A stretch of DNA of 64,000 nt from Sporosarcina obsidiansis (GCF_009651005.1 NZ_WHVW01000011.1:1-64000), one strand, 5' to 3'; positions 43,236-52,913 are shown, numbered from the stretch's first letter. The notes: generated by a model from the sequence alone, not told the origin. A program made the numbers and translations.

Positions 43236-44720
43236 CTACTCTAAATCGTCACCAAGAACTGCTCGAATATATAGTTCAGGATCGGATAAGGTATTTGCTG
43301 CATCTTGAATATAAGGAGCCAGCAGTTCTGCGCCAATCCCCATCCCGACCACTAATGTAGCAAGTAGTACGAGCGGCAAACCAAGGCTCTTTTCAAAGGG
43401 AACCTGATCATCTTCACTAATTGTCGTTTCTCCCCAAAAACTATTCAAGAAAATACGAAGCAATGAATACAGCACACCGATACTGGATAAGAATGCTACA
43501 GCTAAGAGCATATACGAACCCGTCTCAATTGCACCCAAGCCAAGATACACTTTGCCGATAAAACCGCTTAACGGTGGAATCCCCGCAATGGCAAGCATTG
43601 TCAGGAAAAACAACCAGCCAACTAGCGGATAATTTCGGATCAGCCCACTAAGCTCCGTAAACTTCGAGCGCCCTGTCAAATACACCACCGTACCTGCCAA
43701 TAAAAATAACAATGCTTTACTGACCATATCGTGAACCAAATAGTAACTAGCCCCTTGAAAAGCAGTTTGGTTCGAAATCGCAAGGCCTGCTAATACAAAA
43801 CCAACTGAAATGATGACATTATAGGAAACAATTTGACGAATATCCGAATACGCGATAGCACCCAAACAACCTCCAACCATCGTCACGATTGCTAATACAC
43901 CGATCATTCGAAAAATCAGGGGATCATGCACAAATATTAATGTGAACATCCGATATAGCGCATAAATACCCACCTTCGTCAACAAGGCGCCAAATAATGC
44001 CGCCACTGCTGTAGGAGGTGCAGCATACGAACCCGGGAGCCAGAAATACAACAACAATCCGGCTTTCAAGCTGAATACCAATAAAAATACGATACTGATT
44101 AAAGTAAGCAGCGGTCCTTGACCCACTTCTGATACACGGACCGCGATATGTGCCATATTCAATGTACCGATCGCGCCATACAAATAGGCTACACCTAGCA
44201 AGAAAAACCAAGAGGCCAGCACATTGATCAGTACATATGTGATGCCTTCCTTCAACTGCGTCTTACGTCCACCCAATGTAAGGAGAACATATGATGCAAG
44301 CAACATCACTTCAAAACAGACGAATAAATTAAACAAATCACCCGTCAGAAAAGATCCATTGACACCTGCAACTAAAAAAAGAAAGAATGGATAAAAAAAC
44401 ATCTTCTCCGTCTCTACTCCTGTTGTCACGAACGCATAGAGCAGGATGATACCAGACACCACGCAAGCCGCCAGCACGAGCAACATAGCAAACGAATCGC
44501 CTACAAATAAAATGCCATGTGGCGGCAGCCAATCCCCAAAATCTAATCTCATGATGCCAGTTTGATGGATATGTACCAAGCAGTATGCCGCCACGCCAGC
44601 AGACAATGCCAAGGTAATGACGCTTACTAGCCGTTGAAGCCGGATATATGGCCGAAGAAATACAAGGAGAACTCCCATCAAAATAGGCAAAATCATTGGT
44701 ACTACTAGTAAATTATTCAT
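43236..44720 (-). CDS. mnhD: Mrp/Mnh Na+/H+ antiporter subunit D
   Basis: About 494 residues, 14 membrane helices expected, homologous to proton-pumping subunits of respiratory complex I. Visible features are the conserved Glu in NLFVCFEVMLLASYVLL (helix 5), the Lys in SLKAGLLLYFWLPGSYAAPPTAVAAL (helix 7), and HDMVSKALLFLLAG. GAGGG lies seven bases before the ATG at 44720; the frame could open at 44741 without a site. It overlaps mnhC by 8 bp. Confidence 0.94.
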   Translation of the reverse strand: MNNLLVVPMILPILMGVLLVFLRPYIRLQRLVSVITLALSAGVAAYCLVHIHQTGIMRLDFGDWLPPHGILFVGDSFAMLLVLAACVVSGIILLYAFVTTGVETEKMFFYPFFLFLVAGVNGSFLTGDLFNLFVCFEVMLLASYVLLTLGGRKTQLKEGITYVLINVLASWFFLLGVAYLYGAIGTLNMAHIAVRVSEVGQGPLLTLISIVFLLVFSLKAGLLLYFWLPGSYAAPPTAVAALFGALLTKVGIYALYRMFTLIFVHDPLIFRMIGVLAIVTMVGGCLGAIAYSDIRQIVSYNVIISVGFVLAGLAISNQTAFQGASYYLVHDMVSKALLFLLAGTVVYLTGRSKFTELSGLIRNYPLVGWLFFLTMLAIAGIPPLSGFIGKVYLGLGAIETGSYMLLAVAFLSSIGVLYSLLRIFLNSFWGETTISEDDQVPFEKSLGLPLVLLATLVVGMGIGAELLAPYIQDAANTLSDPELYIRAVLGDDLE

Positions 44721-45045
44721 CCTTCTGCCCTCGCAATTCAAGTCCTCGACCAGACTCCTGATAGACTCGATAGGACAACACTAATAAAAAAGCTGTAACC
44801 GCGAAGCTAATGACAATCGCAGTCAATATCAAGGCTTGTGGCAAAGCATCTGTATACTCCGCTGCCGATTCTTGAAGTAGCGGTACATCTCCCTTTTTTA
44901 AACCGCCCATCGTCAGCAATAACAAATGAATAGCATGAGAAAGAATTGCGGTTCCTAAAATCATCCGCAACATTTCCTTTGATAGTAGCAAATAGACACC
45001 TACCGCCACCAATACACCAACCAGAAGGGTAATTAATGTTTCCAT
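44713..45045 (-). CDS. mnhC: Mrp/Mnh Na+/H+ antiporter subunit C
   Basis: A 110-residue subunit resembling NuoK, with three membrane helices. The motif ILSHAIHLLLLTMGGLKKG (about 35-53) is characteristic. Start and mnhB stop share a base (TAATG), so they are translationally coupled. Confidence 0.95.
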   Translation of the reverse strand: METLITLLVGVLVAVGVYLLLSKEMLRMILGTAILSHAIHLLLLTMGGLKKGDVPLLQESAAEYTDALPQALILTAIVISFAVTAFLLVLSYRVYQESGRGLELRGQKDE

Positions 45046-45470
45046 TACTCCACATCCTCACTGATTCCCAAAATAATCGTTACTACCACTCCAAGTACCG
45101 TCAGTGCAACGCCTGCTTCAAAAATCGTCATCGTCCCAAGTTCCGTTTCTCCAAATACCGGTAAATCTACAACTTTTGTCGTCTGCGATAAAAAAGGAGC
45201 GCCAAACACTAAAGACAATACACCCGTGCCTACCGCCAATAAAACACCTAACGCAGCGACACGCTTAAAATCAAACGGTGTTCCCCGATGAACCGTCTCG
45301 ATATCATAGACAAGATACAGCAACACAAACGCCGAGGAGAGCACCAATCCACCAATAAAACCGCCACCTGGATTGTTATGGCCAGACAAAAACAATTCCA
45401 CTCCAAATGTTAAAATGATAAAAAACACAATTTTCGTCACGGTCTGCAAGATTACATCATTTTTTTTCAG
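45045..45470 (-). CDS. mnhB: Mrp/Mnh Na+/H+ antiporter subunit B, non-standard start
   Basis: About 141 residues with four membrane helices. The family motif LSGHNNPGGGFIGGLV is near residues 29-44. A standard TTG exists only at 45449, which would remove the conserved NDVIL segment. The frame upstream is open to 45468-45470 (CTG), giving MKKNDVILQTVTK, the family N-terminus. GGGAG lies nine bases before this CTG, and no ATG, GTG or TTG occurs between the in-frame TAG and codon 8. A CTG (or ATC) start is inferred. It overlaps mnhA by 14 bp. Confidence 0.85.
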   Translation of the reverse strand: MKKNDVILQTVTKIVFFIILTFGVELFLSGHNNPGGGFIGGLVLSSAFVLLYLVYDIETVHRGTPFDFKRVAALGVLLAVGTGVLSLVFGAPFLSQTTKVVDLPVFGETELGTMTIFEAGVALTVLGVVVTIILGISEDVE

Positions 45471-47871
45471 GATGATCCGCTCCCTTCTTGCGTCGCAACT
45501 TAACTAATGAAAACACACCAAGCCCTGCGATAAACAGAACCAACACTTCAAGCATCGTATCAAACGCTCGGAAATCACCGAGGATGGTGTTAACTACATT
45601 CAGTCCACCCGCTAATCGCGAGGCTGATTCATAATAGACTGAAATAGAAGGATAGAACGAATGGCCTTGCACTAATAACGCCACTACTGTAACAACGATG
45701 CCAGAAGCCGCTGCGATCAGCCCATTGCGCCATTTCATAGATATAGATTTTCGTTCCACCCGCCATTCTGGCAAAAAATAAAAGCAAAGCAAAAACAAAA
45801 CAGTGGTAACCGTCTCTACGATGATTTGCGTCAACGCTAGATCAGGCGCGCGAAAGACAACAAATAAAATCGCGATAGAATATCCGAGTACACCATTTAA
45901 AATAATGGCCGTAATCCGCGAGCGCGCAAACAAAATCGCAATGCTCGAACACATCATCACGAAAACGATGAGGCCTTCATTGATTTCTATTGGTGCATCC
46001 TTTGAAAAATCAAACACAAATTGGGGAATACCTACTAATCCGATACCTAGAAATGCAATGAAGAATAGCATGATATACGCCACGTAATCACGCACAGAAC
46101 CAGTCATATAGGTTTTCGTGATCTTTGTTGCCGTTGTTTCCATCCACAATAAAAATGTATTGTACAAACGATCCAACGTCCACTGTAAAATACCTAATTG
46201 GTAAATACCTTTCCAGTATCGCAAAAAGCGATAGAGGAGCACACCGAGCAATACCACACCAATAGTCATAAAAATGGGCATTTTCCAACCATGCCATGCA
46301 TGAATCTCTGGTACCAATCCGTTCAGGCTTTCAAATTGTGGATACACTGCAAGCATAGCAGGTCCCAAAATATACGTTCCAAGCGTATTCGGAAAGAAGA
46401 AAATCAGTAGAACGAGACTAGCTAATACAAGTGGTGCAACCAACATCTGAATAGGTGCTTCATGTGCAGGGCGCTGTCCAGGAAAAGGCTCCGGAGTCTT
46501 GCCTAAGAAAGACTGGAACACAATAATCATGCAATAAATGAACGTGAAAACACTTCCGATCCAAGCGACAAGTGGGAACAGCAATGCAAGGGAGTCCATT
46601 GTCAGCAAGTTGGCTTCCTTGAGGGAGAGCATCGCTTCAAAAAAAAGTTCCTTACTCAAGAAGCCGTTAAAAGGAGGTAATCCTGCCATTGAAAAACTAC
46701 CGATCAATGCAATAGAGAACGTAATGGGCATGATCGTCGCCAAACCGCCCAACCTTCTGATGTTACGCGTACCGAGCTCATGGTCCAAAATCCCAACTAC
46801 CATGAACAAAGAACCCTTAAACGTCGAATGATTGATTAAATGAAATAACGCCGCAAACGTAGCTGCCGTAAACAGCGCAACATGTGTACTCTCTGAAGAA
46901 GCGAACGCCAACGATCCGACACCAAGCAAACTCATAATCATGCCAAGCTGACTCACCGTTGAAAAAGCCAGCAACGCTTTCAAGTCTGTCTGCTTCACCG
47001 CATTGACAGAACCCCATATCATGGTTAACAAACCAACACAAGACACAATGTAAAACCACGTAGCATGGCCTGCAAATACAGGCGTAAAACGTGCAACAAG
47101 ATAGATCCCCGCTTTCACCATTGTGGCAGAATGTAGGTACGCACTGACAGGCGTCGGTGCTTCCATCGCATCCGGCAACCAAATATGAAAAGGAAACTGC
47201 GCAGACTTCGTAAACGCACCAATTAAGACAAGTAGCATGGCAGGAACGAAGAGTGAATCTGCCGCTATCACTTCTCGCATTCCAATCAATTCCCGTAAAC
47301 TAAAAGTTTCCGTCATACTGTAAAGCAACAAAAATCCAGCGAGCATGAAAATGCCGCCTGTCACGGTAATCAACATAGACTTTTTTGCGCCATATCTCGA
47401 TTGCTTGCGATGATACCAGAAAGCGATAAGCAAGAAGGATGAAATGCTAGTCAGTTCCCAAAACACATATAGCACGATTAAGTTATCAGACAAGACAACT
47501 CCGAGCATTGCGCCCATAAACAGCAGCAAATATGTATAGAAACGACCAATCGCTTCTCGTTCGGAAAGGTAAAAAATAGAGTAGAGCACGACTAAACTAC
47601 CGATCCCTGTAATCAACAGAGCGAAAATCATACTCAATCCATCTAAATACGTCGAAAAATGGACGTCTGCTGAAGGAATCCATGGAAAAGTATAAGTATA
47701 AGTGGAACCATCTGATAACGAAGGAACTAAACGTAGGAGAAGTATGAATAAGAACAAAGGAACAGCCATTACAAACCAACCGATCCGCCGACCGGTTAAA
47801 AATTTATGTATAAATGGAACCAAACATGCTGCGATAAATGGAATAAAAATTGCCAGCAAGACGGTAATCAA
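45457..47871 (-). CDS. mnhA: Mrp/Mnh Na+/H+ antiporter subunit A
   Basis: An 804-residue subunit, the largest of the complex, with about 20 membrane helices. The N-terminal part resembles NuoL (YVFWELTSISSFLLIAFWYH with the helix-5 Glu, then TKSAQFPFHIWLPDAMEAPTPVSAYLHSATMVKAG). The C-terminal part resembles NuoJ (LGYSIAILFVVFRAPDLALTQIIVETVTTVLF). The start is TTG at 47871 after AGGAGGTG. It is the first gene of mnhABCDEFG. The complex exports Na+ for protons and supports alkali and salt tolerance. Confidence 0.95.
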   Translation of the reverse strand: MITVLLAIFIPFIAACLVPFIHKFLTGRRIGWFVMAVPLFLFILLLRLVPSLSDGSTYTYTFPWIPSADVHFSTYLDGLSMIFALLITGIGSLVVLYSIFYLSEREAIGRFYTYLLLFMGAMLGVVLSDNLIVLYVFWELTSISSFLLIAFWYHRKQSRYGAKKSMLITVTGGIFMLAGFLLLYSMTETFSLRELIGMREVIAADSLFVPAMLLVLIGAFTKSAQFPFHIWLPDAMEAPTPVSAYLHSATMVKAGIYLVARFTPVFAGHATWFYIVSCVGLLTMIWGSVNAVKQTDLKALLAFSTVSQLGMIMSLLGVGSLAFASSESTHVALFTAATFAALFHLINHSTFKGSLFMVVGILDHELGTRNIRRLGGLATIMPITFSIALIGSFSMAGLPPFNGFLSKELFFEAMLSLKEANLLTMDSLALLFPLVAWIGSVFTFIYCMIIVFQSFLGKTPEPFPGQRPAHEAPIQMLVAPLVLASLVLLIFFFPNTLGTYILGPAMLAVYPQFESLNGLVPEIHAWHGWKMPIFMTIGVVLLGVLLYRFLRYWKGIYQLGILQWTLDRLYNTFLLWMETTATKITKTYMTGSVRDYVAYIMLFFIAFLGIGLVGIPQFVFDFSKDAPIEINEGLIVFVMMCSSIAILFARSRITAIILNGVLGYSIAILFVVFRAPDLALTQIIVETVTTVLFLLCFYFLPEWRVERKSISMKWRNGLIAAASGIVVTVVALLVQGHSFYPSISVYYESASRLAGGLNVVNTILGDFRAFDTMLEVLVLFIAGLGVFSLVKLRRKKGADHPEKK

Positions 47872-48147
47872 CCTTACACCTCCTATAAAAAACTATGTTA
47901 ATGCTTCAAACAATCTAAACCCTCTTGACTGAACAGCATTCGTTATGGATAATGGGACTCTAAGTAGAGGGTTCATTCTCTACTGAAAATTATACACTAT
48001 TTTACACGATCCCGCATAGAAAACGCGGCCACCCCCTGTAAACTAGCTAGTAGATAGATTGTGATATGGCGTAATCCATACACAACGTTAAACGGATTCA
48101 ATGAAAAATCAATAAACTTATCGAATACGAAGAGGTGAAGAGTCATT

Positions 48148-48822
48148 ATGGGCAAAATGAAAAGCCGTATGGACGAGAGCATTCTCGTTTGTGTGTATTA
48201 CGGTCCAAATGGTGAACGTCTCATTAAAAGAGGATATAAAATTGCGGCGATCATGGATTGTCCACTGTATATCTTGACTGTCGATTCGGCACCACTGGAT
48301 GACTTTGATGCAGAGAAATCGGAATACATTGATCGCTGGAAAGAACTTGCTGAAGAGTTGGACGTAGAAGCATTCATTATCCGCGACGACGAAAAACGTC
48401 CTACCGCAAAAGTCATCAAAGAAGTCGCCCACCATTATGGCATTACACAAATCATCATTGGCCAAACCGCACAAAGTCGTTGGGAAGAAATCACGAAAGG
48501 TTCATTCATGAATGTCTTGCTACGAGAAATTTCATTCGTTGATTTCCATGTCGTCTCCGTAGACCGTGCCATTAAACATGAAGTGGAAGGGTCTTTTGAA
48601 AAGGGTGTGCGGGCCTATCTAGTCCCAGATGGTGATAGCTTTCGTATAAATTTCACACTATCCAAACACGCACAATATGAAGGAATCTTCTTCAAGGAAA
48701 TCGGTACTGACTTCAATAATGGTATTTTCAAATTCATTCAGAACAATAGAATTTGCCAAGTTCATATTGAGGATGATGAAGTGCTGGAACCAAATAAAAT
48801 CCAGTGTAAAATTCATGATTGA
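48148..48822 (+). CDS. Stand-alone KdpD-type universal stress domain protein
   Basis: A 224-residue soluble protein. Residues about 10-140 match the USP domain found inside KdpD sensor kinases (ILVCVYYGPNGERLIKRGYKIA, then IIIGQTAQSRWEEITKGSFMNVLLREI and VDFHVVSVDR). There is no kinase part. The last 80 residues (from about 148) form a separate domain I do not recognise. GAGGTGAAGAG precedes the ATG. It is divergent from the Mrp operon across 276 bp, so a link to monovalent-cation balance is plausible but unproven. Confidence 0.7.
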   Translation: MGKMKSRMDESILVCVYYGPNGERLIKRGYKIAAIMDCPLYILTVDSAPLDDFDAEKSEYIDRWKELAEELDVEAFIIRDDEKRPTAKVIKEVAHHYGITQIIIGQTAQSRWEEITKGSFMNVLLREISFVDFHVVSVDRAIKHEVEGSFEKGVRAYLVPDGDSFRINFTLSKHAQYEGIFFKEIGTDFNNGIFKFIQNNRICQVHIEDDEVLEPNKIQCKIHD

Positions 48823-49005
48823 AGAAGCATCTCAATAAGAAAAGACATGGAAACAAGTGACAACAGCCAATTGGTTGTTCGTCGCTTGTTTTTAATTGGA
48901 ATAGAAACGAGTTCAATGCGAGTAAAAAACTGGCAATGCACAATAAATCACCTGACCGAACGTACCAATTGGTTGGATAGTGTAGACAGCATATTTCATA
49001 AACAA

Positions 49006-49043
49006 AAGCACCTCCATCACGTTGAAACGTAATGGAGATGCTA
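49006..49043 (-). terminator. Terminator of murB
   Basis: Imperfect stem gcacctccatcacgt/acgtaatggagatgc with loop TGAA, followed on the minus strand by TTTTG. It starts 7 bp after the murB stop. Confidence 0.7.
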
Positions 49044-49049
49044 CATGTA

Positions 49050-49970
49050 TCATTCGGAAAGTTCTTCCCCGACGATTTTGACTTCCATTTCTAGGTCAAT
49101 TCCAAACTTCTTCTTTACTTCTTCTTTCACCATTTGAATGGTCTGGATATAATCAGTGGCCGTTGCGTTCTTCTTGTTGACAATGAATCCAGCGTGTTTC
49201 GTGGATACTTCCGCTCCACCGAATCCCTTGCCCTGCAGCCCGCTATCTTGAATCAGCTTCCCCGCAAAATAACCTGGAGGCCGCTTGAAGACACTGCCTG
49301 CAGAAGGATATTCCAACGGTTGCTTGGATTCACGCTGAAAAGTTAAGTCTGCTACAGTTGCATCAATATCACACTGTACTCCAGGCGTTAATTGGAATTC
49401 TGCGGACAAGACGTAGTAGCCCTTCGTTGTAATGATACTTTTTCGATAGCCAAGTTCCAATTCTTCTTTGGAGAGAACAAAAACTTTCCCCGTATGATCC
49501 ATCACCGTGGCTTGTGTAATGATATCCTTAATTTCACCGCCGTACGCGCCAGCGTTCATAGCCATTGCTCCACCGATCGAACCTGGAATACCACATGCAA
49601 ACTCTAAACCAGTCAAACAAGCCTTTGCTGCTTCCTTGGATGCATCGATGATATGGGCTCCAGCTTCTGCTATCATCGTTGTACCATCAATTTGAATTTT
49701 ATTGAGATTAGCCATATAGAGGACAATACCTCGAACTCCACCATCTCGTACAACCATATTTGAACCATTACCAAGTAATAAAATGGGTATGTTTTGTTCA
49801 TAAGCATAGGTGACAACTGTTTGTACTTCTTCTATAGTTCCAGGTGCTGCGACGACATCCGCTTTCCCACCTAGACGAGTTTTCGTATATTTGTTCAGCG
49901 GTTCATCGAGCAATAACCAACCGTCCTGTATTTTCATTTGAAGCTCTTGAAACCAGCGATGTTTTGACAT
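49050..49970 (-). CDS. murB: UDP-N-acetylenolpyruvoylglucosamine reductase MurB
   Basis: A 306-residue FAD enzyme forming UDP-MurNAc. Visible are TRLGGKADVVAAP, the FAD loop LLGNGSNMVVRDGGVRGIV, GIPGSIGGAMAMNAGAYGGEI, the catalytic serine in YPSAGSVFKRP and the Glu region near the end (type II form as in Bacillus). AAAGGA precedes the ATG by ten bases. It is monocistronic here. Confidence 0.96.
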   Translation of the reverse strand: MSKHRWFQELQMKIQDGWLLLDEPLNKYTKTRLGGKADVVAAPGTIEEVQTVVTYAYEQNIPILLLGNGSNMVVRDGGVRGIVLYMANLNKIQIDGTTMIAEAGAHIIDASKEAAKACLTGLEFACGIPGSIGGAMAMNAGAYGGEIKDIITQATVMDHTGKVFVLSKEELELGYRKSIITTKGYYVLSAEFQLTPGVQCDIDATVADLTFQRESKQPLEYPSAGSVFKRPPGYFAGKLIQDSGLQGKGFGGAEVSTKHAGFIVNKKNATATDYIQTIQMVKEEVKKKFGIDLEMEVKIVGEELSE

Positions 49971-50071
49971 CTACATCCAGTCCTTTCACTTTACCTGTTC
50001 CCATTGGCGGAAACATTCTTATCACTATATTAGTATGCTTGCATTCGGACTTTTTGACAAGGTTTTTCATT

Positions 50072-50100
50072 TTGACATTTACGAGATTTTCCATTACAGT
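50072..50100 (+). promoter_or_regulatory. SigA promoter of the YceI-like gene
   Basis: TTGACA (50072-50077), 17-bp spacer, TACAGT (50095-50100), 34 bp before the GTG start. Confidence 0.6.
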
Positions 50101-50134
50101 TTACATAACTAAAGTCCTACAAGGAGGAGTGAAA

Positions 50135-50665
50135 GTGAATAAATGGAAAGTAGATCCTGCCAAGTCAACAGTTGGTTTTTCAGTAGTTCATATGATGGTC
50201 TCAAGTGTGACAGGAACGTTCGAAGACTTTTCTGGTGAAATAGAAGGGAATCTTGCAGACTTATCGAAAAGCTTCATTCAGTTCCAGGTCAATGTTGGCT
50301 CAATTCAAACGGACAATAAGGAACGTGATCTGCATTTATGCTCAAAAGATTTTTTTGATGCGCAAACTTTTCCTTATATGACGTTCTTCTCTAGATCGAT
50401 CTATCTTGATAAAGAAGGCATTTACAGAATGACCGGAGATTTAACTATTAAACAGATAACAAAGAAAATATTGTTTTGTATCACTTCTTTAGAAACTAGT
50501 TCGTCCGAAGCTCGCTACGAGGTGGAAGGGACGATCAAGAGAAAAGAGTTTGGATTGACCTGGAACCGTGCGATTGAAGCTGGCGGTGTAATGGTCGGAG
50601 ATACGATTGATATAAAGATGACGATCATCGTGAACAAGAGTAGTGAGGATCGTACTGTACAATAA
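50135..50665 (+). CDS. YceI-like lipocalin-fold protein
   Basis: A 176-residue YceI-domain protein of the polyisoprenoid-binding type. Motifs include WKVDPAKSTVGFSVVHMMVSSVTGTFEDFSG at the N-terminus, HLCSKDFFDAQTFPYMTF in the middle and FGLTWNRAIEAGGVMVGDTIDI near the end. There is no signal peptide, so it is likely cytosolic. The GTG at 50135 follows AAGGAGGAGTGAAA; the open frame further upstream overlaps murB and is not coding. Ligand is unknown. Confidence 0.87.
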   Translation: MNKWKVDPAKSTVGFSVVHMMVSSVTGTFEDFSGEIEGNLADLSKSFIQFQVNVGSIQTDNKERDLHLCSKDFFDAQTFPYMTFFSRSIYLDKEGIYRMTGDLTIKQITKKILFCITSLETSSSEARYEVEGTIKRKEFGLTWNRAIEAGGVMVGDTIDIKMTIIVNKSSEDRTVQ

Positions 50666-50668
50666 AAT

Positions 50669-50709
50669 AACAGCAGTCAAAATGCGGAAATCACATGTCG
50701 ACTGCTGTT
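50669..50709. terminator. Bidirectional terminator between YceI-like and DsbA-like genes
   Basis: Perfect 10-bp arms aacagcagtc (50669-50678) and gactgctgtt (50700-50709), followed by T-rich sequence; the two genes converge here. Confidence 0.75.
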
Positions 50710-50722
50710 TTCTCATACAAAT

Positions 50723-51430
50723 TTACAAATCACATGAACCATCATCACATTGACTTCCAGAGTCTTTACCTAGCATCTGCAATGCTGGTTTGATTCCTTC
50801 CTCTTCCGCAATCTTTTCGAGTGCTTCTACAAATGCTTCGGTAGACTGCGCTCCAGAAATTGCATACTTCCGATTGATGACAAAGAAAGGCACTCCTTGC
50901 ACTCCAATCTTACGTGCTTCTTCAATATCCGCCTGTACGTCCTTCACAAAGTCGTCGCTATGAAGCATCGCTTTCGTCTGCTCTGCATTCAGACCTGCTT
51001 CTTCTGCAATCGCCACAAGCACTTGCTCTGTATCGATGCGCTCACCTTCCACAAAGTAGCCATGTAGCAAACGTTCCGTCACTTGCGCCTCTACTTCATA
51101 TTGTTGAGCAAATTTAGCTAAGCGATGAGCATCCATCGTATTGGATGTCTTCATTTTATTTACTTGAAAATTAAGCCCCACAGTTTTTGCTTGCTCTTCA
51201 ATATTTCTCATCATATTTTCAGCTTCTGCTAAACTAACACTAAATTTTCCAGCTAATCCTTCCAATAACGATAGATCAGAAGCAACCGGTGTATTTGGAT
51301 CCAGCTGATAGGCCTTATACTGAACCTCCACTTTTCCCTCTAAGCCAGCTTGCTTTACTGATTGCTCCAAGCGTCTTTTTCCAATATAACAAAACGGACA
51401 AACATAATCGGACCATACTTCAATTTTCAT
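50723..51430 (-). CDS. DsbA family oxidoreductase, FrnE-like
   Basis: A 235-residue thioredoxin-fold protein of the FrnE/HCCA-isomerase branch. The redox motif CPFC is at residues 11-14 (WSDYVCPFCYIGKRRLE). GVQGVPFFVINRKYAISGAQ supplies the cis-proline loop. No signal peptide, so it acts in the cytosol. The extra C-terminal tail with two cysteines (QCDDGSCDL) is common in this branch. AGGTGG precedes the ATG. Substrate unknown. Confidence 0.9.
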   Translation of the reverse strand: MKIEVWSDYVCPFCYIGKRRLEQSVKQAGLEGKVEVQYKAYQLDPNTPVASDLSLLEGLAGKFSVSLAEAENMMRNIEEQAKTVGLNFQVNKMKTSNTMDAHRLAKFAQQYEVEAQVTERLLHGYFVEGERIDTEQVLVAIAEEAGLNAEQTKAMLHSDDFVKDVQADIEEARKIGVQGVPFFVINRKYAISGAQSTEAFVEALEKIAEEEGIKPALQMLGKDSGSQCDDGSCDL

Positions 51431-51528
51431 TCATCCCGCCACCTTTCTAATCTCTATTTTAGAATTAAGAAAACTTGGCAACAATATAAATGCTTGGAAC
51501 AATTGAAATTGAAGAATGAGGTGTAGAA

Positions 51529-52908
51529 ATGAATGAATCATTATGGCTTGCAACCGCTTATCCGCGTGAAGCATACCCCGTAGTAGATGGAGATCTTACG
51601 TGTGAAGTTTTAGTCATTGGAGGAGGACTTAGCGGCCTGGCAAATGCCTATTTCTTAGCGCAACAAGGGAAAGACGTCATTTTATTAGAAAAGAATACAA
51701 TTTTACACGGAGCGACAGGCAACTCAACTGGTAAATTAACAGCGCAACATGATCTGGTGTATGCGGATTTGATTGAGCAATTTGATGTAGAAAGTGCAAA
51801 GACTTATTTCAACGCCAATGAAAACGCCATCCAATTCGCACGCTCCATCGCGGATGCCAATGAAATACAGAACGCTCATTCCGTTCTTTTTTCTCAATCT
51901 GCAGAAGGTACTGACCTCTTACTAAGAGAGAAAAAAGCATACGAAGCGATAGGCATACCGTTTACACTAGGAGGCAAGGCAGCTGATTTACCTTTTGAAA
52001 CATCCAAGACATTACGATTAGAAAATGAATCGCAAATTCATCCTGTTCGTTTTGGTCAAAAGTTAGCGCAGCTCGCACAGAAGGCAGGTGCACGGATATT
52101 TGAACTTGCCCAAGTCGCGGCACTGGATACAGATCGCCATTTCGTCAAACTGTCGTCTTCCAAGGAAATTCGTTACCGCCAGCTCATCATCTGCTCACAT
52201 TATCCAATCGAAGCACTGGAAGGGATGCAAATTCTCAAATTAGACGTAGAACGATCCTATATTGCAGCAGCAAAAACAACTACTCCTTTTGATCATCAAT
52301 ATATCGCGGTGGACAATCCGAAGCGCTCCATACGCACGACGACCATTGATGGGCAATCGTATTTATTACTGTCTGCAGAATCCCATCCCGCAGGTGCAGA
52401 TAAAGACACACAGATCCATTATGACCGCATCACAGACGATTTGAAGACTACCTTACAGCATTCCGATGTCGTCTATAAATGGTCAGCTCAAGATCCATCG
52501 ACACCTGACTTAGTACCCTATGCTGGAGCTATTTCAACAGCTTCTCCTGACGTCTACATTAGTACAGGCTACCGGAAATGGGGGCTATCGAATTCCCTAG
52601 CCAGCGCACAAATCATTTCAGATGCAATTGTAGGACGGCATAATCCAGCTAGCAACCTGTATTCCCCTGGTCGTACAGATTTCGGCGCGTTATTTAGCAG
52701 AGCACTGTTATTGACAGGTCGCACAGTAAAAGAATTTGCGGGAGGTCATATTACACGTACCGACTCACCAATTTGCACGCATATGGGGTGCCGGACTCGT
52801 TGGAATAAAGGCGATAATACATGGGATTGTCCTTGTCACGGCTCCCGTTTCCGTGCAGATGGATCTGTGCTTGAAGGCCCTGCTACCGAGCCACTTAATT
52901 TAAACTAA
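51529..52908 (+). CDS. FAD-dependent oxidoreductase with C-terminal Rieske domain
   Basis: A 459-residue protein like B. subtilis YhfW. The N-terminal dinucleotide fold is VLVIGGGLSGLANAYFLAQQG (about 28-48), and GATGNSTGKLTAQHD marks the DAO family. The C-terminal Rieske [2Fe-2S] site is CTHMGC ... CPCHGSRF (about 418-440). It is about 50 residues shorter than YhfW as I recall it. AATGAGG precedes the ATG. The oxidised substrate is unknown. Confidence 0.88.
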   Translation: MNESLWLATAYPREAYPVVDGDLTCEVLVIGGGLSGLANAYFLAQQGKDVILLEKNTILHGATGNSTGKLTAQHDLVYADLIEQFDVESAKTYFNANENAIQFARSIADANEIQNAHSVLFSQSAEGTDLLLREKKAYEAIGIPFTLGGKAADLPFETSKTLRLENESQIHPVRFGQKLAQLAQKAGARIFELAQVAALDTDRHFVKLSSSKEIRYRQLIICSHYPIEALEGMQILKLDVERSYIAAAKTTTPFDHQYIAVDNPKRSIRTTTIDGQSYLLLSAESHPAGADKDTQIHYDRITDDLKTTLQHSDVVYKWSAQDPSTPDLVPYAGAISTASPDVYISTGYRKWGLSNSLASAQIISDAIVGRHNPASNLYSPGRTDFGALFSRALLLTGRTVKEFAGGHITRTDSPICTHMGCRTRWNKGDNTWDCPCHGSRFRADGSVLEGPATEPLNLN

Positions 52909-52913
52909 AAAAA

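Noticed and set aside
47872..48147. Possible riboswitch in the mnhA/USP intergenic region
   Set aside because: I compared by eye with the c-di-AMP (ydaO) and other known motifs and saw no match.
48913..48999. Minus-strand 28-residue ORF starting MKYAVYTIQ after GGAGGTG
   Set aside because: The ribosome-like site is part of the murB terminator stem, so the match is probably chance; no other support.
49844..50134. Upstream extension of the YceI-like gene
   Set aside because: It overlaps murB antisense; the GTG at 50135 has a strong ribosome site and fits the family.
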